Shown piece after piece: positions 42,672 through 51,016 of a stretch of 64,000 bases of DNA. The stretch spans positions 1 to 64,000 of the forward strand of contig DATNIT010000295.1 in NCBI GenBank assembly GCA_035604335.1, given 5' to 3'. Numbering within the stretch: the first letter of the stretch is position 1; each line of letters begins with the position of its first letter. Position numbers and translations under genes: made by a program. Below the pieces are notes generated by a model. It did no database searches and was not told the origin of the DNA. It worked only from the letters and a program-made list of their open reading frames with translations. The DNA is from DASZHJ01 sp035604335. GTDB taxonomy: Bacteria > Pseudomonadota > Alphaproteobacteria > ATCC43930 > CGMCC-115725.

Positions 42672-43673
42672 ATGAAGAGACGCGATGTGCTGAAGCTCGG
42701 CGCGGCCACTGCGCTCGGTGCCGCCGGACTGGGCTACGCGCGGCCAAGCTCCGCGCAGGCGAAGCTGGTGCTCAAGGCCTCGGACGTGCACCCCGAAGGC
42801 TATCCGACCGTCGTCGCTGTCGAGACCATGGGCAAGAAGCTCGAGCAGGCGACCAACGGCCGCATCAGCGTCCAGATGTACGCCTCGATGCAACTCGGCG
42901 GCGAGAAGGAGGCGATCGAGCAGGCCCAGGTCGGCGCGATCCAGTTGGGCCGCGTCAGCGTGGGCGCTCTCGGCCCCGTGGTCGACGATCTCAACGTCTT
43001 CAACCTGCCCTTCCTGTTCCGCGACACCGCGCACATGGAGAAGGTGATCGACGGGCCGATCGGCCAGGAGCTTCTGGACAAGGTCACCAACAATCCGAAC
43101 ACGCACCTGGTCGGGCTCTGCTGGATGGATGCGGGCGCCCGCAATATGTACGACACCAAGCATCCCATCAAAGGCATCGAGGACCTCAAGGGCATGAAGG
43201 TCCGCGTGATGGGCAATCCCATGTTCGTCGACATGATGAACGATCTCGGCGGCAACGGCGTCGCGATGGGCTACGACCAGGTGTTCAGCGCATTGCAGAC
43301 CGGCGTGGTCGACGGCGCCGAGAACAATCCGCCGAGCTTCTATTTCGACAACCACTATCAGGTCGCGAAGTACTACACGATCACCGAGCATCTGATCGTG
43401 CCGGAGATCCTGATCTTCTCGCGCCCGACCTGGGACAAGCTCGACAAGTCCGACCAGGACCTGATCACGAAGCTCGGCCGCGAGGCGCAGCTCGACGAGC
43501 GCAAGCTTTGGATGGAGAAGGAGAAGGACGCGCTCGACAAGATGAAGGCCGCCGGCATCGAGATCGACACGGTCTCGGACAAGAAGGCGTTCCAGGACGC
43601 GGTGAAGCCGGTCTGGGACAAGTACGGCGCCAAATACGCCGACCTCATCAAGCGCATCCAGGCGGTGAGCTGA
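42672..43673 (+). CDS. dctP: TRAP transporter substrate-binding protein (DctP family)
   Basis: The 333-residue precursor has a twin-arginine-like signal (MKRRDVLKLGAATALGAAGL). The mature protein carries the DctP signature LKGMKVRVMGNPMFVDMMND, with the conserved Arg that binds the ligand carboxylate, and ALQTGVVDGAENNPPSFYFD. These point to an organic acid, probably a C4-dicarboxylate- or sugar-acid-like ligand. GAGGGAGGAAGCG precedes the ATG. It is followed by a hairpin-rich repeat and the two membrane subunits. Confidence 0.87.
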   Translation: MKRRDVLKLGAATALGAAGLGYARPSSAQAKLVLKASDVHPEGYPTVVAVETMGKKLEQATNGRISVQMYASMQLGGEKEAIEQAQVGAIQLGRVSVGALGPVVDDLNVFNLPFLFRDTAHMEKVIDGPIGQELLDKVTNNPNTHLVGLCWMDAGARNMYDTKHPIKGIEDLKGMKVRVMGNPMFVDMMNDLGGNGVAMGYDQVFSALQTGVVDGAENNPPSFYFDNHYQVAKYYTITEHLIVPEILIFSRPTWDKLDKSDQDLITKLGREAQLDERKLWMEKEKDALDKMKAAGIEIDTVSDKKAFQDAVKPVWDKYGAKYADLIKRIQAVS

Positions 43674-43715
43674 ACCGAGACGGAGTGAGTCGAGTGTCGG
43701 CGCCGAGCCAGCGGA

Positions 43716-43875
43716 CTCACCCCTCACTCCTCACCTTGCCTCTCCTCTCTCCCAAGGGAGAGAGGAGAGGGATTATGAAGAATGGTGCCTTTGAAACCCC
43801 TCTCCGCTCTCCCCGCTTGGGGAGAGGGGAGAGGGAGGGGCCCGCCGACGCGCAACGGCGGTGGGAGGGTGAGGT
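43716..43875. repeat. Family A-like repeat with hairpins between dctP and dctQ
   Basis: CTCTCCTCTCTCCC at 43740-43753 pairs with GGGAGAGAGGAGAG at 43756-43769; a second CCCCTCTCCGCTCTCCCC...GGGGAGAGGGGAGAGGG palindrome follows near 43797-43836. The block ends with GGAGGGTGAGG, which also supplies the ribosome site of dctQ. It may raise the dctP to dctQM expression ratio. Confidence 0.6.
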
Positions 43876-44481
43876 GTGAGGGGCGAGCCAGCGACAAGCG
43901 AAATCTCCGAGCAAGGGGACCGCGAGAACCAGTTTCGGCGGGTGCCCGAGCCTGGTCTGCTCGATGCGGAGGACTTCGGCATCCTCGCCTCGGGACTGCG
44001 CGCCGCGATGGACGCGCTCTATCACGCCTGCGTCCTCGTCGCGGGCGGAGCGCTGGTGCTGATCTCCGCGGTGATCCCCTACGGCGTTTTCACGCGCTAT
44101 GTGCTGAACAGCGCCGCCTCCTGGCCGGAGCCGATGGCGGTACTGCTGGCGATCGTGTTGACCTTCGTCGGCGCCGCCGGCTGCTATCGCGCGCGGATGC
44201 ACATGCGCGTGACGGTGGTGGTGGGGTTGCTGCCGCCGCTGGGACAACGGATCATGAACCTCCTCGGGGAAGGCGTGATGGCGGCGGTGTGCGCCTTCAT
44301 GGTGATCTGGGGCGAGCGCTTGGTGGCGACCACCTGGCATCAATCGATCGCGGAGTTTCCGTTCCTGTCGGTGGGTGTCACGTATCTGCCGATACCCGTC
44401 GGCGGCGCGATCACGCTGCTGTTCGTGATCGAGCGCGTCTTGATCGGCCCGCCCGCGCGCGACGCCCAGTCGCTTCATTGA
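43876..44481 (+). CDS. dctQ: TRAP transporter small permease (DctQ)
   Basis: The 201-residue protein has four predicted membrane segments. The family pattern is visible in YGVFTRYVLNSAASWPEPMA and FVGAAGCYRARMHMRV. It starts at GTG 43876 with GGAGGGTGAGG upstream; the first 40 residues form a polar N-terminal extension before the first helix. It forms the small integral subunit with DctM. Confidence 0.82.
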   Translation: MRGEPATSEISEQGDRENQFRRVPEPGLLDAEDFGILASGLRAAMDALYHACVLVAGGALVLISAVIPYGVFTRYVLNSAASWPEPMAVLLAIVLTFVGAAGCYRARMHMRVTVVVGLLPPLGQRIMNLLGEGVMAAVCAFMVIWGERLVATTWHQSIAEFPFLSVGVTYLPIPVGGAITLLFVIERVLIGPPARDAQSLH

Positions 44482-44503
44482 GGCGCCACGCCGGGGATCG
44501 CTC

Positions 44504-45793
44504 ATGGACATCCTGATCCCGATCGGCGCCATGTTCCTGTGCTTCGCGATCGGCGTGCCGATCGCTTATTCCCTCGGCGTCGCCGCCATCGTGGGCGCCT
44601 ACTGGATCGATATCCCGCTCGAGGCGGTGATGCTGCAGATATCGAGCGGCGTCAGCAAATTCGCCATGCTCACGATCCCGTTCTTCGTGCTGGCGGGCGC
44701 CATCATGGCCGAGGGCGGCATGGCGCGGCGCCTGGTGGCATTGGCCAACGTGCTGGTGGGAGTCGTCCGCGTCCGTGGCGGCCTATCGGTGGTGAACATC
44801 GTCGCGACGACGTTCTTGAGCGGCATCTCGGGCTCGGCCGTCGCCGACACCTCCGCGATCGGATCCGTGATGATCCCGCAGATGGAGAAGAACGGCTATC
44901 CGCGCGTCTTCGCCACCAACGTCACCATCACCGCCTCCGTGCAGGCGCTGCTCGTCCCGCCCAGCCACAACGCGGTGATCTACTCGCTTGCGACCGGCGG
45001 CGCGATATCCGTCATCGACCTCTTCATGGCGGGCGTCGTCCCCGGGCTGCTCCTGGGCGTCGCGCTCATCATCCTCTGCATCGTGATCGCTTACCGAAAC
45101 GACCACCCGCGCGGCGAGCCGGTGCCGATGCGGCAGGCGATCGGCATGGCGGTCGAGGCGTTCTGGGGCCTGATCACGCTGATGATCATCCTCGGCGGCA
45201 TATTGGGCGGCATCTTCACCGCCATCGAGGCCGGCGCGGTCGCCTGCGTCTGGGCGTTCTTCGTCACCATGTTCATCTACCGCGATTATCGCTGGCGCGA
45301 TCTGCCGGTGCTGATCCACCGCACGCTGCGCACCGTCGCGATGGTGATGACGCTGATCGCGATGGCCGCGAGCGTCGGCTACATCATGGCGCTGATGCAG
45401 GTGCCGGCGAAGGTCACGGCGGCGTTCCTCACGGTCTCGCACAACAAGTACGTGATCCTGATGCTGGTCAACGTGATGCTGCTGGTGCTCGGCTGCCTCA
45501 TGGACATGGCGCCCTCGATCCTGATCTGCACGCCGATCCTGCTGCCGGTGATGGTGAATTTCGGCGTCGATCCCGTGCACTTCGGAATGATCATGATGCT
45601 CAACCTGGGCATCGGTCTCTGCCATCCGCCGGTAGGCTCCATTCTCTTCGTGGGCTGCGCCGTGGGCAAGGTCACCATGGAGCAGGTGATGCGGCAGATC
45701 TGGCCGTTCTACGGCGTCATGTTCTTCGTGCTGATGCTGGTGACCTACATCCCCTCGCTCTCGCTCTGGATGGTGCGGCTGGTCGCGCATTGA
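44504..45793 (+). CDS. dctM: TRAP transporter large permease (DctM)
   Basis: The 429-residue, about 12-TM protein carries the TRAP large-subunit signatures FLSGISGSAVADTSAIGSVM and LMDMAPSILICTPILLPVMV and the C-terminal GIGLCHPPVGSILFVGCAVG. It catalyses Na+- or H+-driven uptake together with DctP and DctQ. It ends the TRAP operon; a family B repeat follows. Confidence 0.88.
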   Translation: MDILIPIGAMFLCFAIGVPIAYSLGVAAIVGAYWIDIPLEAVMLQISSGVSKFAMLTIPFFVLAGAIMAEGGMARRLVALANVLVGVVRVRGGLSVVNIVATTFLSGISGSAVADTSAIGSVMIPQMEKNGYPRVFATNVTITASVQALLVPPSHNAVIYSLATGGAISVIDLFMAGVVPGLLLGVALIILCIVIAYRNDHPRGEPVPMRQAIGMAVEAFWGLITLMIILGGILGGIFTAIEAGAVACVWAFFVTMFIYRDYRWRDLPVLIHRTLRTVAMVMTLIAMAASVGYIMALMQVPAKVTAAFLTVSHNKYVILMLVNVMLLVLGCLMDMAPSILICTPILLPVMVNFGVDPVHFGMIMMLNLGIGLCHPPVGSILFVGCAVGKVTMEQVMRQIWPFYGVMFFVLMLVTYIPSLSLWMVRLVAH

Positions 45794-45817
45794 GCCGGAG
45801 ATAGCTGCACGGCGACG

Positions 45818-45929
45818 TTACGTCCTTCGACGCGCTTCGCTTGCTCAGGATGAGGCAGGCTGAGATTGGCACAACGAACACCCTCATCCTGAGCAAGCGA
45901 GCCATTGGCGAGCGCGTCGAAGGACGCAC
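45818..45929. repeat. Intergenic inverted repeat, family B (copy 3)
   Basis: ACGTCCTTCGACGCGCTTCG...GCTCAGGATGAGG (45818-45855) faces CCTCATCCTGAGCAAGCGAG...GCGTCGAAGGACGC (45883-45928). An extra CCATTGGCGAG is inserted in the right arm. It follows dctM and may terminate the operon. Confidence 0.65.
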
Positions 45930-45992
45930 GACCGCTTCCAAGCTGCCAACGCATGCCTGATGGAGCCGAGATCAGTTGCTAGACTGTACAGC

Positions 45993-46637
45993 ATGCTTCG
46001 CGCACCGCTCGTGATCTCGTACGGCACCGACCTCGGCGTTACGATCGAGCCGGACCGACCCTTGCGGCTCAGCACCATGGCGTGGGACTTTCCGGAGCGG
46101 CCGGACCTAATCGCGCTAACAAGCGTCTCCGACCGGCTCGATTTCCTCCGCGATCATCTGAAGTCGCTCTGCGGCATCTGGGACAAGCTGCCGCGGCTGT
46201 TCCTCGACGCCTATTTCCGCGACATCGGCGCCTGCATCGCGCGCGACCGCTCCGCGATCGAGGGCGTCGCGGCCGGGCACGGCGGGCTGTTCCGGCCCGA
46301 GGACTGGAGCTTTGCCGCGCTCTGTCCCCTACCCCGGGCGCGCTTGCCGGCTGCTCCAGAGACGCCGGTCGATTTCGCGTTCTGGACCGGCGAGACCTTT
46401 CACGCGGTGGAGATCGCCGGCGGCATGTCGCAAAGCCGGGCGCGCCGCGATCGGCTCGCGCGCCTCAAGGAGACTGGTAATCCCGCGATCGAGATTCCCG
46501 GCGCCGAGCTCGAGCATGGGCGCGCTGGCGATCTGAGGATGCGCCTACCCGCTCCTTTCAGCGATTTTTGGAAGACGGTGGCTCTTCCCTCGAGCCCCTT
46601 CCGGATCGGCGCCCTCGACGAGATCCTGTCCACGTAG
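45993..46637 (+). CDS. Protein of unknown function
   Basis: The 214-residue protein starts MLRAPLVISYGTDLGVTIEP if the second in-frame ATG is used; an ATG at 45960 would add 11 residues. It has no signal peptide or membrane helix. The C-terminal half contains PVDFAFWTGETFHAVEIAGG followed by an Arg-rich helix (SRARRDRLARLKETG) and IEIPGAELEHG. The D-x(n)-E-I pattern is faintly like a nuclease-fold core but lacks the Lys, so this is not a call. It lies alone downstream of the TRAP operon, convergent with the LVIVD gene with a four-base gap. Confidence 0.6.
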   Translation: MLRAPLVISYGTDLGVTIEPDRPLRLSTMAWDFPERPDLIALTSVSDRLDFLRDHLKSLCGIWDKLPRLFLDAYFRDIGACIARDRSAIEGVAAGHGGLFRPEDWSFAALCPLPRARLPAAPETPVDFAFWTGETFHAVEIAGGMSQSRARRDRLARLKETGNPAIEIPGAELEHGRAGDLRMRLPAPFSDFWKTVALPSSPFRIGALDEILST

Positions 46638-46641
46638 TCCG

Positions 46642-47850
46642 CTACAGCGTCATCTCCAGCACATAAAGCCCGCCGGAAAAGCGGTCGACGGCGTAGACGA
46701 TCTCGTTCTCGTCCACGTAGACGTCGTTGACGTTCGCGGAGCCCACGGTCGACCCCTTGGGCGTGGGCGGCACGTAATGCGCGACCTCCTTGGGCTGGAA
46801 CGGGTCGGAGATGTCGTGCACGCGGACGCCGCCGTTGAAGTAGGTGCCGAACACCAAGGTGCTGGACCGGAACGCAGGGCCCGGCCGGTTCTCGTGCAGA
46901 TTGTGGGCGCCGTAGCGGCCGGGGACCTGGCGCTGGGTCGCGATCGGCGGCAGCGGCAGCGTGCTGATCGGCACCAGATTGTCCTCGCGGCGCGCGTCCA
47001 CGATCCAAACCAGCTTCGGCCAGTCCTTGCCGCGATCCGTGATGGCCTCGTCGCTCACCACCAGGAGGTCGCGGTCGAGGAGCGGCAGCACCGTATGGGT
47101 AAAGCCCGGATAGGGCGGATGCGGGTTCCAGTGCCCGACCGGCTTCGGCCGCGCCCTGTCGGAGATGTCGAGGATCCAGGCGCCGCCGTCGATCATTCCC
47201 ACATAGGCGCGGTCGGGCCGCTCGGGATAGACGTTGGTGTTGTGAGCGCGGATGCCGGTGTCGAACTGCGGATGCCGCGGCGGCGGCGGCGCGTCGTCGC
47301 CCTCCCGCGTGCCCGGCACCCACCAGCGCCCGAGCTCGACGGGCTTGGCGGGGTTGCGGACGTCGACGATCCGGTAGGCCTGGTCGTCGCGGGGATTGCG
47401 CGGCTGAAAATCCGGCGCGCCGCCGGAGCAGTGGATGGTTTCGCCGTCGACGAACCAGACCTGATGCACGCCCCGCGAATGCGGCCCCGAGCAATCGAAG
47501 AACCCGATCGAGCGCGGTTGCTCCGGCTCGGCGATATCGAAGAGCTCGATGCCCGCGGGCGTCTTGCCGACGGTCGCGGTCTGGTAGGCGACGGCCATCA
47601 CGTCGCCGCAGATCTCCAGGGAATTGGAGCGCATCTGCCGATGCGGCAGATCCTGCTGCAGGATCATCCGGGGACGCCGGGGATCGCTCACGTCGACCGC
47701 GGTGAAATTCTTGGGTGCGGACTCATGGGCGAGCCACAGGATACGCCGCCCGCCCTTCGCGAGCTGCAGACTCATGCCCTCGCCGATATTGCCGAACCCG
47801 CCGAGCTCGTCGTGGGCGAGGAGCTTCATGTTGGAAATGCTTTCGGTCAT
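46642..47850 (-). CDS. LVIVD-repeat beta-propeller protein
   Basis: The 402-residue protein has repeated blade-like units: VDVSDPRRPRMI, FDIAEPEQPRSIG, VDVRNPAKPVELG, LDISDRARPKPVG, HDISDPFQPKEVA. These D-I-S-D-P-x-x-P-x-x-V repeats define the LVIVD family. No signal peptide is visible, so it is probably cytoplasmic. The ATG at 47848-47850 follows CGGAG. The function of such propellers is unknown. It is downstream of an NMT1-type binding protein on the same strand with a 22-base gap. Confidence 0.8.
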   Translation of the reverse strand: MTESISNMKLLAHDELGGFGNIGEGMSLQLAKGGRRILWLAHESAPKNFTAVDVSDPRRPRMILQQDLPHRQMRSNSLEICGDVMAVAYQTATVGKTPAGIELFDIAEPEQPRSIGFFDCSGPHSRGVHQVWFVDGETIHCSGGAPDFQPRNPRDDQAYRIVDVRNPAKPVELGRWWVPGTREGDDAPPPPRHPQFDTGIRAHNTNVYPERPDRAYVGMIDGGAWILDISDRARPKPVGHWNPHPPYPGFTHTVLPLLDRDLLVVSDEAITDRGKDWPKLVWIVDARREDNLVPISTLPLPPIATQRQVPGRYGAHNLHENRPGPAFRSSTLVFGTYFNGGVRVHDISDPFQPKEVAHYVPPTPKGSTVGSANVNDVYVDENEIVYAVDRFSGGLYVLEMTL

Positions 47851-47872
47851 GCGGGAATGCTCCGGTGGAAAA

Positions 47873-48892
47873 TCAGTTGCCGTCGATGCGGCGCTTGGCA
47901 TCCTCGATCAGGCTGAGGTCGACATAGGCGGGCTCGAGGCGGATCACGCTCGGGAGAATACCGAGCTTCGCGGATTCGTCGATCTCGATCTGAATGGCCT
48001 TGATCTCCGGCCGCGCATCGGGCGAGCGGTACCAATCGGCCTGGGTGAAGCAATAGGCGAGATTGTCGGCCGGCAGCCTCGTCACGTCGGCCGCGATCGC
48101 CAGCGCATCGGCTCGATTTGCGGGATCGAGGAACCAGCGCAGCGCGCGAATATGGTCCTCGAAGAAATCCACCACGGCGGCGCGATGGGCCGCGATGAAG
48201 TCCGCGCGCATCGCCCAGTGCACGGTCTGCATGGTGCCGAAGGCGTCGTTGATGTGAAACAGCGCGCGATACCGGCCGCTCGCCTCGATGCGCGGCGCGA
48301 ATTGCGGCAGCAAGGCGATCAGATCGACTTTTCCGTCCTCGATCATCGCCGGCATGTTGGCGAAATTCGTCTCCGCGCTGGTGATATCGGCGTCGAGCAC
48401 GCCGTGCCGGTGCAGCACGATGCGCATGGCTGCGTCGCTCGCGGAGCCGATGGCGTTGGTCGCGATCCGATGTCCCCTAACGTCCTCGATCGTCTGGATC
48501 GGCCCGTCCTTCCGCACCATGTAAGGCTGGCTGAAATGGCCGCCGACGCCGTCCTGGATCACGTCTGCGACCACGCGCACGTCGAGATGCGCGTTGGTAA
48601 CGGCCAGCGCAAAGGCCGAGGAGCCAAACGCCGCCACTTCGAGCTCGCCAACGGCCATGGCCACGATCTGCGGCGTGCTGCCTTGGAAACGGATGGGCTC
48701 CGCCACATAGCTCTCGCCGAAATGGCGGAACACCTCGGGATGGCGCCGCTGCAGCTCGCGGATGAGCGGCGCCAGATGGCCCGGCGCCTGCGCCCAGCCC
48801 ACGCGGATCGGCACCGGATCGGCGCGCGCCGGCAAAGCCGCCGCCAGCGCGAGGAGCGCGCCAAGAACGACCGCCGATGCCGTCCGTCTCAT
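47873..48892 (-). CDS. Orphan ABC substrate-binding protein (NMT1/SsuA-like)
   Basis: The 339-residue precursor has a Sec signal (MRRTASAVVLGALLALAAAL). The mature part VPIRVGWAQAPGHLAPLIRE, GSTPQIVAMAVGELEVAAFG and VRGHRIATNAIGSASDAAMR matches the NMT1/ThiY/SsuA class that binds nitrate, sulfonates, taurine or pyrimidine precursors. No permease or ATPase gene is next to it. It is divergent from a COG0523 GTPase and followed by the LVIVD protein. The ligand is unknown. Confidence 0.8.
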   Translation of the reverse strand: MRRTASAVVLGALLALAAALPARADPVPIRVGWAQAPGHLAPLIRELQRRHPEVFRHFGESYVAEPIRFQGSTPQIVAMAVGELEVAAFGSSAFALAVTNAHLDVRVVADVIQDGVGGHFSQPYMVRKDGPIQTIEDVRGHRIATNAIGSASDAAMRIVLHRHGVLDADITSAETNFANMPAMIEDGKVDLIALLPQFAPRIEASGRYRALFHINDAFGTMQTVHWAMRADFIAAHRAAVVDFFEDHIRALRWFLDPANRADALAIAADVTRLPADNLAYCFTQADWYRSPDARPEIKAIQIEIDESAKLGILPSVIRLEPAYVDLSLIEDAKRRIDGN

Positions 48893-48954
48893 GCGGCGAT
48901 CTTAGCAAAGGGTCCGGGTTTGCACAGGACCGGCCCTATGCGAGGATCGCTGCC

Positions 48955-49968
48955 GTGAGCGCCCCGGAGCCCCGTGCCCCACTCCCGAACGAGCCGATCG
49001 GCGGCTCGCTGATCACGGGATTCCTCGGCAGCGGCAAGACCACGCTGCTGAACCGGTTGCTTCGGCACCCCGGCATGGGCGACACCGCCGTGATCGTCAA
49101 CGAGTTCGGCGAGATCGGGCTCGATCATCTTCTGATCGAGACGGCGCTCGACAGCGCCGTGCTGCTGAAAAGCGGCTGCCTCTGCTGCACGCTCCGCGGC
49201 GACCTCGTGGACACGCTGGCGAGCCTATACGACCGGCGGCGCCGCGCCGAGGTGCCGGCCTTCCGCCGCGTGCTGATCGAGACCACGGGCCTCGCCGATC
49301 CCGCGCCGATCCTGCACGCGCTCATGGCCGATCCCGCCGTGACGCGGCACTATCGCATGGATCACGTCATCACCACCGTCGATGCCGTGAACGCGCTCGG
49401 CCAGCTCGCGGAGCATTACGAATCCGCGAAGCAAGCAGCGGTGGCGGACCGCCTGGTGCTGACGAAGTGCGACCTCGCCTCCCCGGCGGGCATCGGCGCG
49501 GTCACCGCGCGCCTCCGGGCGCTCAATGCCACGGCGCCGATCCTCCGCGCGGTCGATGGCGCGATCGAGCCCGATGCGCTCTTTGGTCCGTCAACGGAGG
49601 AACGGGCGTCTCGGGTGCCCGGAACCGAGCCGCACGCTCACGCGCACGGGGCTCACGACGGCCACCATCACGGCATCTCGTCCTTCGTCCTGGTGCGCGA
49701 CGAGCCTTTGCCGTGGCCGGCTCTCGCCCGCTGGCTCGAGTCCCTGGCCTCGCTGCGCGGACCCGATCTCTTGCGCGTCAAGGGCATCGTGAATGTCCAA
49801 GGGCGGTCGCGGCCCGTCGTGATCCACGCGGTGCAGCACGTGCTGCACCCGCCGCGCGAGCTTTCGGACTGGCCCGACGGCGACCGCCGCTCGAAGATCG
49901 TGTTCATCACCCGCGCCATCGGCGAGGCCGCGCTGGAAAAGTCTTTCCGCGCGGCGGTCGCGGCTTAG
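48955..49968 (+). CDS. COG0523/CobW-family metal-chaperone GTPase
   Basis: The 337-residue protein has the G1 loop GFLGSGKTT at residues 22-30, the invariant CLCC metal site at 75-78 (GCLCCTLRGDL), a G2-type IETTGLADP and G4-like LVLTKCD. A His-rich insertion HAHAHGAHDGHHHG lies near residues 226-240, and the C-terminal CobW domain includes LLRVKGIVNVQG. Such proteins insert or deliver Zn, Co or Ni. The GTG at 48955 is chosen since the ORF's upstream part has no start in a sensible position. The His cluster favours zinc. Confidence 0.85.
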   Translation: MSAPEPRAPLPNEPIGGSLITGFLGSGKTTLLNRLLRHPGMGDTAVIVNEFGEIGLDHLLIETALDSAVLLKSGCLCCTLRGDLVDTLASLYDRRRRAEVPAFRRVLIETTGLADPAPILHALMADPAVTRHYRMDHVITTVDAVNALGQLAEHYESAKQAAVADRLVLTKCDLASPAGIGAVTARLRALNATAPILRAVDGAIEPDALFGPSTEERASRVPGTEPHAHAHGAHDGHHHGISSFVLVRDEPLPWPALARWLESLASLRGPDLLRVKGIVNVQGRSRPVVIHAVQHVLHPPRELSDWPDGDRRSKIVFITRAIGEAALEKSFRAAVAA

Positions 49969-49974
49969 CGCATG

Positions 49975-50925
49975 TCACTGCGGAAATTGGACGCGGAGCC
50001 GTCTCAAGCGTTGTTGCGCCTCGCGATCGCCCGCCGCCGCGGCCTTGCCGTACCAGAGCGCCGCCCGCGCGGGATCGCCCCTGAGGCCGCGCACACCGGC
50101 CTGAGTCAGGTAGACGGGATCGTAGGTCTTGGCGACCCCCAGCGCCGCGACCCGGTTGCCGCTGGCGGCGGCACGCTCGAAGGCGGAGCGCGCCGCGACG
50201 ATGTCGCCGGTGTCCAAGAGCTGGTCGCCGCGCCGGATCAGCGCCTCGGTCTCCTCGGCCGGCAGCGGCAAGGACGCGGTCTCATCGGCGGGCGCGGGTG
50301 CCGGCGCCGGTGCGACCTCGATCGACGCGCTGGTCAAGGGCTCCGGAGCGAGGGGCGCTGCCGCGGGGGGCAGAGCCGCGGTCTCGGCCGCAGGCTCGGC
50401 TTGCGGCGTAGCCTCCGAACCGGCCTGCGGTTGCACGTCCTGCAGGACTGCGGTGCTCGCGGGCGCTGTCTCGGCGGCGGGAAGCTCCTCCGGGACGACA
50501 GGGCCGGCCGCGGGCAATGCCTCGGAGTGCTCGACCGGCTTAGGGGCCGGAAGCTGGACGGAGACGCTGGGCGGCGCGGAGATCAGCGTCCGCGGAGCCG
50601 TCAGATTGAACAGGAGCGCGGAGACCACCAGAAACGCGATCAGGACGAACGACAGAATCTCGATGAGGAGCGCGGAGCGCCGGGGCAGGAGCGGTTGCTC
50701 CGGCGCGGGCACTGGCATCTCGTGCATCTTGGAGTGCGTGAGCGGGATCATGCGAGAGGTCGCCGGGCACGCATCCGCGGTCTCGGCCTCGACCCCGCTG
50801 GTCTCGATCGGCGCTCTCTGCTGCATAGTCCCGCGATCGTCGACGCCCGGCCCATCGGCGGTGGTTCCAAGGTGCGTTTGCCCTTCGTCGGAATCCCCTT
50901 TACTCCGCTTCCCGCCGCGCGTCAT
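49975..50925 (-). CDS. Membrane-anchored Sel1/TPR-type repeat protein
   Basis: The product is about 316 residues if it starts at ATG 50923-50925; a start at 50826 would give 283. One membrane helix (LLIEILSFVLIAFLVVSALL) is followed by a long Ala/Pro/Glu-rich linker and a C-terminal pair of TPR/Sel1-like repeats (EALIRRGDQLLDTGDIVAAR, then GDPARAALWYGKAAAAGDRE). Alphaproteobacterial proteins of this design sit in the envelope and probably mediate protein contacts. The exact start is uncertain. Confidence 0.65.
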   Translation of the reverse strand: MTRGGKRSKGDSDEGQTHLGTTADGPGVDDRGTMQQRAPIETSGVEAETADACPATSRMIPLTHSKMHEMPVPAPEQPLLPRRSALLIEILSFVLIAFLVVSALLFNLTAPRTLISAPPSVSVQLPAPKPVEHSEALPAAGPVVPEELPAAETAPASTAVLQDVQPQAGSEATPQAEPAAETAALPPAAAPLAPEPLTSASIEVAPAPAPAPADETASLPLPAEETEALIRRGDQLLDTGDIVAARSAFERAAASGNRVAALGVAKTYDPVYLTQAGVRGLRGDPARAALWYGKAAAAGDREAQQRLRRLRVQFPQ

Positions 50926-51016
50926 CGGGGAGCCCGCGACTCCGTGGATTTCCGCGGACGACTCGGCCGCGTCGCCTCGAGAAATCGAGCCGAATCGTCC
51001 CGAGTCGCGGGTATCT

